From Bugulina stolonifera (lineage: Eukaryota; Bryozoa; Gymnolaemata; Cheilostomatida; Bugulidae), in NCBI GenBank assembly GCA_935421135.1, contig OW285188.1:25831233-25895232 (forward strand): a stretch of 64,000 nucleotides of DNA, given 5' to 3'. Position numbers and translations under genes: made by a program. Below the pieces are notes generated by a model that was given only the letters and a program-made list of their open reading frames with translations, did no database searches and was not told where the DNA came from. This document shows positions 25,201 to 34,524 of this stretch, in pieces (the stretch's first letter is position 1; the number at the start of each line of letters is the position of its first letter).

Positions 25201-26302
25201 TCAAGAGTTAAGTAAGAGTATACATTCCCAATTGATAAAAAGTAATTTAGAGTCAACTCATCGGATGAAGCAAGTCAAAAGTAGAGTAAGAGTAAATAAA
25301 CAGCCATTTTGAAAAGTAAAGTAAGAGTCAAGCAACTAGTGCCAAAATGCTAGAGTCAGAGTAGAGTCAAAAGTACAGCGGTATGTCAAAGAGAATACCA
25401 ATGGGAATTTTGTAGAACACAAATTTCTGATGTATACAAGTGTGACAACACACAATAGGTAATACTTAGTGTTAGATCTGATTTTCTGCCAGTTAAAGTA
25501 GTTCTGAGGAACAAAGGCTATTTCAAATTTGCACTTATATGACAATGGTATGTCTGTTTATCTATAAGCCTCTCAGCTTCTCTATGGTGGACAAGACTTA
25601 TTACATAATCACACCAAACCAATAGAGTTATCATTGATAGCTGAGAGATTAGAGTAAAGTAAGAGTCAAGCATCATGCTTTGTAGGAGAGTAGAATTAAA
25701 AGTCAATTTCCAGCTTTCACACAATACAAAAGCACAAGTCAATTAAAAGTAATGAAAAGCTGTTGCTCGAGTTAACTTGAGTCGAGTCGAGTAAAATGAC
25801 TCGAGTGCCCATGTCTGTATAGTACATAGTCGAAAGATTACAAAACGAAATGCTGAGAAAACATTATTATATTTATTATGATTCAACCCAAGACGCCAAT
25901 CGCACTGTACAGCTAGCTAAGTACCTACCTGTGAATGTATGGCACCTTATCAACATCCGCTATAATTAGACTATGTGACTCTAGTAGGTGACGCAGGAAG
26001 TCATCTATGGCTTCTGATAGACTGAACCTGTATACGTACAGACAGACTTATTGACTCACAAATATAATACACGACAGTCTATCAGCCTCAAAACATGGCT
26101 AACACAACACAGCAAAGAGAATTAAATAAGAAGGTTAGATTCTATTCATCTAGTACAGCACCAAAATACTCAAAAGTCTTCTGTTATGTTAATCTCACCT
26201 CTGCTCACAAAGAAAACACTTCTGGATGTCAGAGCATGCTGTAAGTTCTGCTGATGGCTTGATGCCATAATCAAGCACTAAAGGTTCTACCGGTGAGGCC
26301 AT
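2539..26302 (-). CDS. ZNF277: Zinc finger protein 277 (ZNF277), multi-exon
   Basis: C2H2 zinc-finger protein of the ZNF277 family, a nuclear regulator reported to act with Polycomb and ribosomal protein uS5 in animals. Coding exons assembled on the minus strand, in transcript order: 26302-26199 (ATG start), 26027-25929, 24909-24830, 22992-22818, 19899-19835, 19501-19456, 19027-18895, 18414-18314, 17493-17373, 9847-9729, 3441-3297, 2556-2539 (stop TGA). All junctions are GT-AG and phases agree. Family landmarks: LIIADVDKV, VLPEDRQLR, CLFCNELF, LNHMNEEHNFNIG, LCLYCEKTFKDKFTLKEHM, RLNPKNKEYDQYYLVNYL, ELGKEMSG, ALCLFCGHK, KCGTQFEDRKSLSDHM and DQPEYYFPTYEND, collinear with vertebrate ZNF277 as I remember it. 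About 401 residues are recovered. The expected segment between CLFC..HHMA and KQCMKC (about 30 residues, a FYQQVKL-like stretch) was not found. An acceptor precedes the ATG, so a 5' non-coding exon is likely. The last five residues (EVVPL) are the least certain part. Confidence 0.9.
2607..2892. repeat. Minisatellite, 15-bp unit
   Basis: Roughly 19 tandem copies of GGGGACACGCTATGA with variants (CACTATGA, CATACTATGA, a G-run expansion near 2770). The unit is a multiple of three and stop-free in one frame on each strand, which explains the MRGHA-like and SPHSV-like open frames. It lies about 50 bp from the acceptor of the putative last ZNF277 exon. Confidence 0.95.
3621..3634 (+). repeat. Poly-G run
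   Basis: Fourteen consecutive G in an AT-rich ZNF277 intron. Similar runs occur at about 2770-2781 (G), 6679-6693 (G), 10922-10936 (C) and 36442-36457 (C). Confidence 0.9.
4512..4519. repeat. Target site duplication, left copy
   Basis: CTGTAGAC directly before the CAGGGATG terminus; identical to 5720-5727. Confidence 0.8.
4520..5719. mobile_element. hAT-like non-autonomous DNA transposon, 1200 bp
   Basis: The left end begins CAGGGATGCCCAAA; the right end, read on the other strand, begins CAGAGATGCCCAAA. Both termini carry several AGGGACA subterminal motifs (for example 4547, 4575, 5655, 5678, 5696). The element is flanked by an 8-bp direct duplication CTGTAGAC at 4512-4519 and 5720-5727, the duplication length expected of hAT superfamily insertions. 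No transposase open frame is visible, so it is probably a mobilised non-autonomous copy. It sits in the ZNF277 intron between the exons at 9729 and 3441. Caution: the flanking DNA already contains repeated CTGTAGACATACAT, so the duplication is supportive, not decisive. Confidence 0.85.
5720..5727. repeat. Target site duplication, right copy
   Basis: CTGTAGAC directly after the element; pairs with 4512-4519. Confidence 0.8.
5728..7134. other. ZNF277 intron, no gene seen
   Basis: AT-rich intronic sequence with microsatellite-like CTGTAGACATACATA repeats just right of the hAT element and a poly-G run at 6679-6693. The open frames here are short and look like chance. Confidence 0.5.
7137..7231. 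repeat. Microsatellite (AATC)n
   Basis: About 20 tandem AATC tetranucleotides with variant units (GATC, AGTC) at the left edge. Confidence 0.95.
7382..7480. mobile_element. Possible hAT-like element end
   Basis: CATACTTGCCAAGTGTCCCG followed by a CGGGTTTCTCGGGACACCCC palindromic region resembles the ACTTGCCAA...CCCGG terminal style of some animal hAT elements known to me. No matching opposite terminus was found, so it may be a truncated copy. Confidence 0.35.
8223..8275. repeat. AT-rich inverted repeat
   Basis: Arms 8223-8242 and 8256-8275 (20 bp, one mismatch that is a G-T pair) around a 13-nt AT loop. Possibly a MITE remnant or a cruciform-prone site. Confidence 0.75.
8554..8634. other. 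GC-rich cluster of three hairpins
   Basis: Three perfect stems lie in succession: 8554-8563 with 8575-8584 (10 bp, 11-nt loop), 8595-8602 with 8606-8613 (8 bp, loop TAC), and 8612-8621 with 8625-8634 (10 bp, loop TGC). The block is strikingly GC-rich against its surroundings. It lies in the ZNF277 intron. Function unknown. Confidence 0.85.
9078..9190. repeat. Dispersed repeat, copy B
   Basis: Partner of 838-950 (same block order and orientation), inside the large ZNF277 intron upstream of the exon at 9729-9847. The family is not recognised. Confidence 0.55.
9729..9847 (-). other. ZNF277: ZNF277 exon with C2H2-type finger
   Basis: Acceptor GACACTGCAG and donor GTAAGAAC. Phase 0 in, phase 2 out, matching the exon at 3441. 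It encodes CMKCGTQFEDRKSLSDHM followed by an H at finger spacing, then SSWDQP, matching the KTWDQLEYYFP region of ZNF277. Confidence 0.9.
9879..10248. repeat. Minisatellite, 13-bp unit
   Basis: About 28 copies of CAGTAGTACGGTA (variants AGCACGG, ACGATA). On the minus strand the array is stop-free in all three frames, giving the YRTTVPYYCTV-like shadow open frames. It begins about 30 bp upstream of a ZNF277 acceptor and shares its core with the array at 41443-41660. Confidence 0.95.
10249..12381. other. ZNF277 intron, no gene seen
   Basis: Contains a C-run at 10922-10936 within a longer C-rich tract. I searched the minus strand here for the missing ZNF277 exon and did not find a convincing one. 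Confidence 0.5.
12382..12421. repeat. Hairpin, 16-bp arms
   Basis: ATGAAGGGCAGAGTAT at 12382-12397 pairs with 12406-12421 with one G-T wobble and an 8-nt loop. Confidence 0.85.
12722..12777. repeat. Perfect 26-bp hairpin
   Basis: Arms 12722-12747 and 12752-12777 are exact reverse complements around the loop AACA. The stem includes TACATGTATATATAGTGCTG. Located in the ZNF277 intron; possibly a foldback element or a hairpin-RNA source. Confidence 0.95.
13575..13895 (-). mobile_element. tRNA-derived SINE-like element, copy 1 (degraded)
   Basis: On the minus strand 13845-13895 carries a box-B-like GAGTTCAAATC. Further along (13583-13665) is a body sharing TGAGCTYTTCYACTCWGAGCCC, CTCTC, AGTCTGTTAA and AGGATGGCTAA with 54882-54965. 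The tRNA-like head is more decayed than in the other copy, and about 110 bp intervene between head and body. Confidence 0.6.
13890..14148 (+). repeat. Dispersed repeat family, copy A
   Basis: Aligns throughout with 49430-49692: GTCTT..CGACCT, AAGATGG, AAAGGGCTATYGACCTG, ATTTTGCTT, AAAATAAKGAT, TTGGCYC, and AAATT near the right end. Both copies retain open frames (GENKDFAFG versus PENNDLAFG style), suggesting decayed coding or chance retention. The family is not recognised. Confidence 0.75.
14149..15987. other. ZNF277 intron, no gene seen
   Basis: AT-rich intronic DNA. The minus-strand open frame at 15469-15696 has no family match or convincing splice context. Confidence 0.5.
15988..16475. 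repeat. Minisatellite, 19-bp unit (TGCTATGTACGGTGTATAC)
   Basis: About 25 copies with point variants (ACAGTG, ATGGTG, AGGGTG). Stop-free in all three plus frames because 19 is not a multiple of three and no unit frame contains a stop. Confidence 0.97.
16768..17312. repeat. Minisatellite, 19-bp unit (AACCAGGTAATGGGAGGGT)
   Basis: About 28 copies. A contiguous sub-block (about 17037-17180) uses AACCGGG in place of AACCAGG, marking a recent local expansion. Stop-free in all three minus-strand frames. The array ends about 60 bp from the donor of the ZNF277 exon at 17373-17493. Confidence 0.97.
17373..17493 (-). other. ZNF277: ZNF277 exon encoding an LCLFC finger
   Basis: Acceptor TTATATTTTATTAG, donor GTACGTAG. 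AG from the previous exon joins T to make Ser. It encodes DAEEGWLEER, then ALCLFCGHK and HVFHHMA, matching the DDWSDWEEH..AVCLFCEK region of ZNF277. Confidence 0.85.
17690..17965. repeat. Minisatellite, about 32-bp unit
   Basis: Repeats of GACACTGTACTGCAGGTATA followed by CACACAGTATAT, with shorter variant units containing TGTACTGTACACACAGTACA. Confidence 0.9.
18656..18910 (-). repeat. 31-bp minisatellite seeded by a ZNF277 exon-intron junction
   Basis: About eight copies. Read on the minus strand the unit contains TGGTAAACTACCTGGTAGGT, which is exactly the end of the ZNF277 exon (YYLVNYL) plus its 5' splice site CTG|GTAGGT. The unit nearest the exon includes the real junction at 18895; the rest lie in the intron. 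Confidence 0.9.
18895..19027 (-). other. ZNF277: ZNF277 exon with CLYCEKTF finger
   Basis: Acceptor CTCTTTATTCCAG. It encodes LLCLYCEKTFKDKFTLKEHM, RKKVHKRLNPKNKEYDQYYL and VNYL. I place the donor at CTG|GTAGGT because it restores VNYL-ELGK, as in the family, and matches phase 0 of the next exon. Confidence 0.9.
19902..21994. other. ZNF277 intron, no gene seen
   Basis: Intron between the exons at 22818-22992 and 19835-19899. Contains CATGTACATGTAC near 21290. No recognised gene. Confidence 0.5.
21995..22575. repeat. Minisatellite, 34-bp unit
   Basis: About 17 copies of CCATGATACATGTACCCATA followed by CAGTAGTGTGGTTA, with two alternating variants (CCCATACAG and CCTATGCAG) that suggest a two-unit higher order. 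Lies in a ZNF277 intron. Confidence 0.96.
23000..24497. other. ZNF277 intron, no gene seen
   Basis: AT-rich intronic DNA without recognisable repeats or genes. Confidence 0.5.
24498..24636. repeat. 139-bp near-perfect palindrome
   Basis: Arms 24498-24566 and 24568-24636 (69 bp each) differ at only three positions around a single central T. The centre is CATCATCATCTGATGATGAT. Probably a foldback or MITE-type element. Located in a ZNF277 intron. Confidence 0.95.
25010..25900. other. ZNF277 intron with AGTCAAGAGTAG-like low-complexity stretch
   Basis: Around 25190-25800 the sequence repeatedly shows imperfect AGAGTAAAGTAAGAGTCAAG motifs, ending in GAGTTAACTTGAGTCGAGTCG. This looks like a degraded simple repeat, not coding DNA. 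Confidence 0.5.
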
Positions 26303-26309
26303 GGGATCT

Positions 26310-28228
26310 AAGAATAAACAAATATTGTGCCTTTAAACATAGATTGGTCAAATATTTTGAGTTTACAGCAGGCCTACATATGGCATACACATTAGGCTAC
26401 AGCACATTCAAAATATTGCTAGACAAAAAACATAACATGGACTTGTCTATAAATATAAAAATATAAGCTTTTATTTTTATAATATGGTTAAATTACAAAG
26501 GCCTAAATGATAAATGTTACATCATTTTTATGATATAGGCTACTAATATGAAATATAAACATGAATTGATTTTGATTTAACGAGTTACATTATAGGCCTA
26601 CTAAGTAAATTATATAACTTTCAAAAATAATTTAATTCAATTGTTCTATCCAGACTCTGGGTAGGTCTAAACACATGTACTTGCAATCATCAGTGTTGAG
26701 TATAGTCTATATGGACATGCGATACTATACTTGCGAAGTGCTCATATTTTGTAAGGACAGTCTCTCCTGAGTCATTTAGGTCGGTGACACCCCCTGGCTT
26801 TTTTGTTTGTTGCTAAAATCTTTCAGCCTAGCTGATGCTGTCCTGATTTTTTAACCATAATGTTGATGAGCATTTTTATTTTCATTAGACCTAAAAAACA
26901 CAACCTAAGTCATTTGTCTGCCGATTTACTTTCCCCTTCGAAGTAAATGCCAAAGCTAAGTAGTTCAAGAATATACTAAAATTGACACTAAATATAAAAT
27001 AAATAATAATAACAATATAATTATTATAATCAATTGTAAATGATTAAAAAATTGTAGGCCAACTATTGTAAGCTATAGTTATAGTATATAATAATAATTA
27101 TATTAATTATTATTATAAGTATAGTATAGTATGAGTATAAGAATGCATTACAATAACCATTTTATGATTTTTACTATTAATAATTATTACAACGTGATGA
27201 TAATTATTGAAATTTAAAATAAATATCATTAAATAACATAACACTATAATTAATTTAAATAATAAATAGTATTAATCCATATTGATATTTAATATTTATT
27301 TTATAAGCAGCAAAACTCTGTCCGGGAACTTTAAGCAGACCTTTCTTAATTTTTGTTCCTTGACAAGAATCGGTATGCACTTGTATGTGAATGTGGGATA
27401 AATATAGCGAGGAAGTCAGTTTTATATCTATTGCCTAAATTATCTAGGGCTGCCAAAAGCGACATACTACAAAGTACAAACATGTGTTTACTCCATAGAG
27501 CTGCTACACCGGGTTTCATATATCTGCAGGACCCTGAAACCTGGTCCTGGATCTAGTGGGTGCGACCCATAAAGTCCAGGACTAGTTTCCTGAATCCGTA
27601 GTTTGCCATGCTCATGTGCCAAGTGCCTTCTACTATCTTTGCCAAGTACAAGGATAGTCATGTAAAATAATCATGTTATTGTTAATGTAAAAAGATGTGT
27701 AATATGACAACGCATTATAACACTGATATTTTACATCACTCAAGGATGACCGGGGGAGCTAACCATAATCATAAAGATTTCAGGCAAGCACAGTTATACC
27801 AATACTAACTAATTAAAATATAAATAAATCTATACTATTAGCTAGGCTACTATACTTTACTACTAATAATAATGTCCTAATACTTAGGCTATACTTTACT
27901 ATACTATACTTAATTAATGCTAATACTTTTCTTTAGTAAGATAACTTTTATTTTGACTTTTCTAATCTAAAACCTGCTCAAGACCGGAATTATATTTTGA
28001 TCTTAGATTCAATCCACAGCTCAAGGCTGGTTGTGAATTCAGTCCAGCATACATCATAATAATTATTTTATATATATATATATAATATAATTCCAGTCTT
28101 AAGCACCTGACCTTTGGATTAAAAAACCATCATTATTATGATTATGATTATTATTATATTATTATTTATACTATTTTGTATTTAGGCCATAAGCCTAATT
28201 ATAAAATAATTGATAGAATATAAATATA
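26310..28228. other. Intergenic or 5' intron region, very AT-rich
   Basis: Upstream of the ZNF277 start exon. Contains dense TAATTATTA-type sequence and one dispersed repeat copy (27512-27550). No convincing gene. Confidence 0.5.
27512..27550 (+). repeat. Dispersed repeat core, left copy
   Basis: 39 bp including CATATATCTGCAGGACCCTG, identical to the reverse complement of 32723-32761, with weaker similarity for about 15-20 bp on each side. Confidence 0.85.
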
Positions 28229-28252
28229 ATCAAGGAGTAATTACTCCTTGAT
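28229..28252. repeat. Perfect 24-bp palindrome
   Basis: ATCAAGGAGTAA joined to its exact reverse complement with no loop. Confidence 0.9.
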
Positions 28253-28435
28253 ATAATTTAGGATAATAATTATTAAATATTTTTATTTTATTATTTTATA
28301 TTGTTTATTATTAATATTTATTATGATTATTGTATAAATTATTGTTTATATGCCTACATATAAGTGTAAGTGACTACAAAGTGGAGTTGGTCAGGAAAAA
28401 TGTAACAAAACTTCAATTGATTGGTAAAACAAGGA

Positions 28436-28514
28436 TATTAGAAAGCAAGCAAAGTGTACATACATTGTATATAAATTATGTAGAGTGTATATACACTTTA
28501 CTTGCTTTCTAATA
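28436..28514. repeat. Inverted repeat, 23-bp arms
   Basis: Arms 28436-28458 and 28492-28514 (TATTAGAAAGCAAGCAAAGT and its partner) with one mismatch. Similarity continues outward (AAAACAAGG versus AAAACGAAG). MITE-like. Confidence 0.8.
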
Positions 28515-28555
28515 ACTTCGTTTTAACAAGTGATAAAATTCAATATTCACGTTGA

Positions 28556-28800
28556 CTTACATTGGGATAATAAAGTTGTGTCCGACTGGGTAACTGAGGC
28601 GCCTAACATCAAGGGAAAGTCCAATTGAACACAGGGAGAAAAGTATGACAACAACCCCCCTCCCCGTAGTAGCCGTTGAGGTCTGAGTTTGGCAAGACTC
28701 TGTGGTGTGGGTGCTACCTCTATAGCTAGGCTGGGCTAGCCGAAGTGGTCTCTGCAAAGCTGTAGGGAATGGTCGGACTGCTGGGTCCTGGTAGCAGTAG
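28556..28800 (-). other. Possible 5' exon, unassigned
   Basis: A relatively GC-rich open block on the minus strand ending in a good donor (CCCAAT|GTAAGTC). ZNF277 needs an upstream exon, because its start exon is preceded by an acceptor, and this is one candidate. No protein family seen. Confidence 0.25.
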
Positions 28801-29283
28801 TGTAACTGTACCTGGGAAGACCCAATGCCATAGAAAATTGCCTGATACTTTGCTGTTCGCAGTTACCAGTTAGAGACTGTATCATTCAGTACAGTAAGAT
28901 TACTTTATTGAACAGCAGCCTACAGACAACTGAAGCAAGAAATTGTGCTCCTTATATGTGAATGACACTACAGTTTAGTAGTTTATTTCTCAGTAATCAG
29001 CGTTATTACTATAAGAGATTTGCTCTGTTTCCTCTAGGTTCATTTAGGAAACATTATTTTCATGTATTATAGTTGTGTGTTATTATACTGTATGATGTAC
29101 ATGTAAGTCTACATAATATGCAACTCCGTACCATACTATAGCAGTTATTTAGTCACTACACTAATGTCTTTATAGTATTTTATATAAGTCCATGTAGACC
29201 TACATGAATCTAAAACAATTAAATTGCATGTAATATAGAATTGTACAAGTACATGTCTTTATTCACTTTATACCCATTTACAG

Positions 29284-31023
29284 GATGCAATATGTGGGAC
29301 GGTAAGAGAGTGAAGATTGATAAGGAGAACTACTTTTGCATGGCTCATAGTTTAAAGTTTTTAGACTGCCGACATGGACAAGATCACCATTTAAGATCTA
29401 AGGCTATCTACCAAAAGAAGAAAGTATGTATGTTGCATATTTTTAAAAATTTTTTCAAACTTTAAAACTGAATTAGTCGTCAATGTATCATTTTATTTTT
29501 AGCCTCAACTCCTTTATGTTGGTAGATTTATATTGTTACTAACTTGTTATTTAAACGTAGCTGCAAAAAAGCTATAAATATTACAATTTTAATACTCAGA
29601 TTTCCATAAGGTAAAAGTGCGAGACAGAATTTTAATCACTCGGTTCACATAACTTTGTTATAATATTATGTTGATGTGGTTAAAATTGACTTCCTTTTAT
29701 TTATTCTGCAAATACAGGAGTTGCAGAAGGATGATCGCGCAGTAGTCAGGCAGAGGCAGCTTCTACAACCATCAATCAAAGCCGGGTGCCCAGTGAGAAC
29801 CAAACTACTTCGATTTACAGATTTTAAGGTATATAGAATTAAACTGCAGGTTTCGTAATGTTAGAGGCACTAGTTGCATGGCTGTGTAGGAGGTGAGTTT
29901 TGTGAACGTGAGTTTTGTGTCTACAATGGTATGTATATAAGGAATAGCATTCAATTGTTTTTTACCAGTGTGATGTTGTTGGAAATGAGCAAACTGTTAC
30001 CATCCTGGTCATCTCTTGAAGATAAATATCAACAATGGCATTGAGTGGATGAATGGAGTGAAAACCTTTTTGGGTGGCAGAATGACAAACAAACTGTCAA
30101 TGTTTGTCCGGATATTGGTTGAAAGTTTCTGTCCATTCTTATACAGAAAGTAAGTGCTACATCTGTAGATTGCCTTTTTTAGATACTTGCACTGTATATT
30201 TTGTTACTGGATACTCTGTCTATCACACAAACAAAGATATTTGTAAAATGTTCTTGTGGATTTCATCTTATGTTTTATGATATCAGGTTGAACCTCTTTG
30301 CTCAATTTCCACAATAATAATATATTATACAATGCATAATATAATATGTTCTCATTTGCTCGATGTTTTCTTGGATGGTGGGTAACGTTTATGTTCTGTA
30401 TGCTTTTTTTCTAAATGCCTCTAAAAACAGATATGTACGCTGCACTCGTTTCTTGCATTAGATTTTCATCATTCTAAAATCGAATCAACCATGATTAATC
30501 TTACAGATATGCACATCTGAACATCACAATATCTTCACTTTCTCGATCTTATGATCTCAAGATTCCCAAGTTCCTCCAAGACCGACTACCAGCGTTGATG
30601 AAGAGGTGCTTAGATAACATTGAGTATAATTGGAGATTCAGCCAGTGAGTTTAAAATAAGAATATCAGGTCAGAATGCAGTGACTCTAGATATGCGTGTT
30701 CCCTATTGCCCTTGTTTTTCATGGCACATGTTTTCAGTGATGCATCTTTGTAATTCTGAGGTTCTCAATACATATTTAGACTCACAGTGGAACAAAATAA
30801 CTCTGGACTTCCTGTACCACTACCTGGAAATAATATCGATATGGATGTCTCACAGTCCACGGACAATCATGTTTTCCCAAATAAAGATACATGTATTACC
30901 AAGGATCTGTCTCACACAAAGGTTACACCAAGCTTGCTACCATATGTTCAGCAGAACCGGAAGATCCTAAGCAGTGTATCTCAATTAATACCGTCTCAGC
31001 CAGACCTTGTCATCTCTCAGTGA
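29284..31023 (+). CDS. Unrecognised multi-exon gene (5' end not found)
   Basis: I do not recognise this protein. Exons seen: 29284-29423 (acceptor CCCATTTACAG; NMWDGKRVKIDKENYFCMAH, then CRHGQDHH), 29718-29828 (ELQKDDRAVVRQRQLL, GCPVRTKLLRF), a doubtful one ending at 30146 (KTFLGGRMTNK, VRILVESFCPFLYRK), 30507-30644 (YAHLNITISSLSRSYDLKIP, FLQDRLPALMKRCLDNIEYN), and a terminal exon 30780-31023 ending QPDLVISQ-stop. Phases join perfectly from the third exon to the last. The third exon does not join the second in phase without a stop, so either its 5' boundary is elsewhere or the gene is damaged. The spaced Cys/His residues and basic stretches could reflect a zinc-binding domain of the type seen in some transposase-derived proteins (weak inference). 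Confidence 0.55.
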
Positions 31024-31029
31024 TGACAT

Positions 31030-34000
31030 TGTGCAAATCATCAAGAGGTATGAAGGGACTTTGTGCAGCAGAATGATCTGGTAGTCAATAAGGTGAGTGT
31101 AGAAATATAAATGTACTTCCTTTTAAATTATGTAGAAAACCTTGACCTGATTACCTTACCACCTCCTTTCAATCATCTGCGATATTTCAGGGAGTTGAAC
31201 GTACGAGGAATTTTAGTATATGGGTTGCTAATGGCTTTCTTTGCAATTCAATATTCCTTGTACATGTAAATATTAGGACGCTAATCAGTTCACTTGCTTC
31301 ATGTAAACCAAAGACCTCTGAACCTGCCAGTACCCGAGATATTCAATGTCAAAAATCACCTGCAAGATATTATTTTTATACCGTGACTATGATATACAGT
31401 AAATGAGTGGAAATAAATTACATGTAACTGCTGACTACAATGAGCTTGCATATAGTGCTTTCCATTACCACATTCACAGTGTTACATGTATATACATGTA
31501 CAATACATTCAAATATTTTATACAGGGGGAAAAAGGAGAAAGCAGTAAAGAGGCAACTATCTTCTATCTCAGTGTCTACGAAGTAGCGTAACTTCTTTCT
31601 CAAAGGCTATGAGTCTAAACGTACGAGTACATAGTACATTTGAGAGTATGGAGTAGCAAATGTAATTCAATACAACATGACACTGGGTCGAAACTTTTTG
31701 GACAACATTGTATTTGCTCTAAGGTCTCAGATTGAGGCATTTTCTTAGAACAGCTGATGAGTGTTTGCTAACATAGTGCAACAATTGCTCTCTAAAATTT
31801 TGACCTGCTAAATTGACTTCTAGATTTTTTTTGCAATAATTTCTAAGTTGTATAGATGTTCTGCATTTGTTATCATTTATGAACATAGGATGTTTTCATA
31901 CTTTATAATTGGCGTACCTTCCTATAGGGAAGAGTGACATTCAAGCTATTTATTTTATTTTATTTTATTCTTCAATTCAATAAGTTTACAGTTTTCATGT
32001 ACCCATTTGAATTGTTTTTATGGTTCAAGAGCAATAAAACTGAAGAATCTTTTTGGATTTGTGACCTCCATGAAATCACAAGACTGTTTTTGATGTTTTG
32101 TATTTTACCAAGAAGTTTATCAGTCGTTATATTTTCCTGTTTTAGTGTAGGTCAAAGCTATAATTATTACCTGATATAAATGATTACACTGTTTTGCTAT
32201 CTAATGACTTGATGTTCAGAATTTGTTGTTAACATGAATAGCAGGTTTTAATAAATTGTTTTACATCATCCACTATTTTGTTCTTGTTACTGAATAATAA
32301 TCACAATGTACTGTGACTGGTAATGGTCAGTGCAGGTTAGATAATAATAAAGTGATAAAACTAGAGGGTGCAACCTAGAAGTGAATTGCTGTAGACTATT
32401 ATTCAGAATAAAAAATTCCACTTTCTGCTATTCCACTGCTTTGGTGAGTGTCGAATGCACAAAGCCAATCTGATGCTGCTTTATAATAATACACGTTGAT
32501 AACACTGCATAGTGGTACATAAACTTGCACCACAAAAATATAGCAAGGTAATAGTATCCCATCCTACATTTGAATATGTGAGTTGAAATACATGTATAAT
32601 AATATTATCATGTATTGCTTTTATACTTGTACGTAGTATTAGAATAGGAAAAATGCGCTTTAGCCTTTTAAATAGGATATACGTCACGCTGGTTCGATCA
32701 ATCGCATCTACCAGGTCTAGGACCAGGACCAGGTTTCAGGGTCCTGCAGATATATGAAACCGCTACACACCGATCCATCCATTTGATGGAACCAATGATA
32801 ATATATTATCATTGATGGAACGCTAACACTAACAGTCCGGCACACTTGCCTTGTGTGTAGTAATAAGTGCCATTACTATATTTTAAATTGCTTACCTGCA
32901 TTTAGTCACACACCAGCCAGGTTTACGTTTTTCGCATGACATATTCTATTCTATTCTATTCTACTAAAGTTGTCGCAACTTGTTGGCATACATTGGAAAA
33001 CAACTCCCATTAATATGTAACAGACGCATGCATATGTAGTACATACTATATTTTACCACCGTTCATGCTGTTACACAAACAAAAGGAGGTGAACAAATAA
33101 GGAGAGGAGAATAAACAGGGCTAGCAGCAGATCTAATGTTGATGCTGACTGTGTAGTGTGAACAGAGCAAAAATCTCAAGTTCTAAAAGAAAACTTGCTA
33201 TGTAACCAAATATACACAACATATGATATACATACATGTAGGCCTATATGCCCTCTGTATCTTTTTAGCCAAATGAAGACTATAATTATGGGCATGGGAC
33301 TTTCCCTGCTCTACTGTTGCCACATGTTTCATTTTGCTTCCTTTTTTCAAATTCTGATGGAGACAAATATTTCTTGTACAACTTATCTTTATTTGTAGCA
33401 GGCACTGACTAGATTGGCAGTAATATACATAGGATTTTCTGTAAAAAGGAAATTTTATTTGTGAACATGTAGGCTATACAATAAAAGTGCTATTTTGCCA
33501 AAAAAACTCGAACATCTGAGTGACTGAGTGCCAACAAGTTTGTTGAATTTTTACACACCTCTTGGAGATCAAAACCTTTTTCTATTTGGAGTTGCTCCAC
33601 CTTAGTGAAGAGTGGTTACTTATGATAATACCTGGCAGAATAAATGCGATTTGTTTGATAAGACTTTACACTCCGCCTAATATGATATAATAATATATAA
33701 CATGGATCTAAAGCACATTAATACAAACAAATGTACATGTAGCCTACAATAATATCCCAACCAGTGAACACATTGTTACAACTAATAACAGTACTATGGT
33801 TTTTATTCTAGCATAAAAAGCAAGTCCATTGTGTAATATATACATGTAGCAACAAGGTCTCCATTATTGCTACAACAGCATTTCAATACTCCTTTTTAAA
33901 CCATTCAATTCAATGAACTTGTTTAGATTAGAAACAGTGGTTGGTTACTAACTTGTCTTAGACATTGGAACCTCTACTGCCACTAGTTACTGAGCAAGGA

Positions 34001-34500
34001 ACAAGTGAGCTTGTACATCATCTACATAATTACATTGGGTAAGTTTTAAGAGGTAGAACTGAGTTTTACAACTTTCACACAGTCATAGCACTGTACAATT
34101 AGTCAAAACAAACTAATCACCACAGTGTGCTCTGATTAATATTAGACATGCAATAAGTCTACATTTTATCTAATACACTAAGCACATGGTGTACTATATG
34201 CATGTACAACACAAAGCATTATATTCCTATATTATTGTATTAATACATCCATGTATATTAATATGCATGTAAAGCACAGGTTAACAAACTTGCATGACCC
34301 CATGGAATCAATAACAATCATATTCCATTACTACAAGAAATGGAAGAGCTCACTTTTCAATGACAGTACCTACATGTACATATTGTATAATGTTTGTGTC
34401 AGTATAATACCACCCTGATCTGTGTAAAACCAGCTTGCTAGTCAGCAGAAATGAGTTTTATACTAGTCAGTCCATAACACTCCATAGTGGTGTTTATATA
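31030..34500. other. Intergenic, no gene seen
   Basis: AT-rich sequence with an (ATTCT)4 run near 32943 and a perfect 22-bp palindrome around 32800 (CAATGATAATATATTATCAT). Several short open frames overlap on both strands and have no splice support. Confidence 0.5.
32723..32761 (-). repeat. Dispersed repeat core, right inverted copy
   Basis: Inverted partner of 27512-27550, about 5.2 kb away, on the other side of the unrecognised gene at 29.3-31.0 kb. Confidence 0.85.
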
Positions 34501-34524
34501 GATATACTGTAAGGAGAGCTGAAG

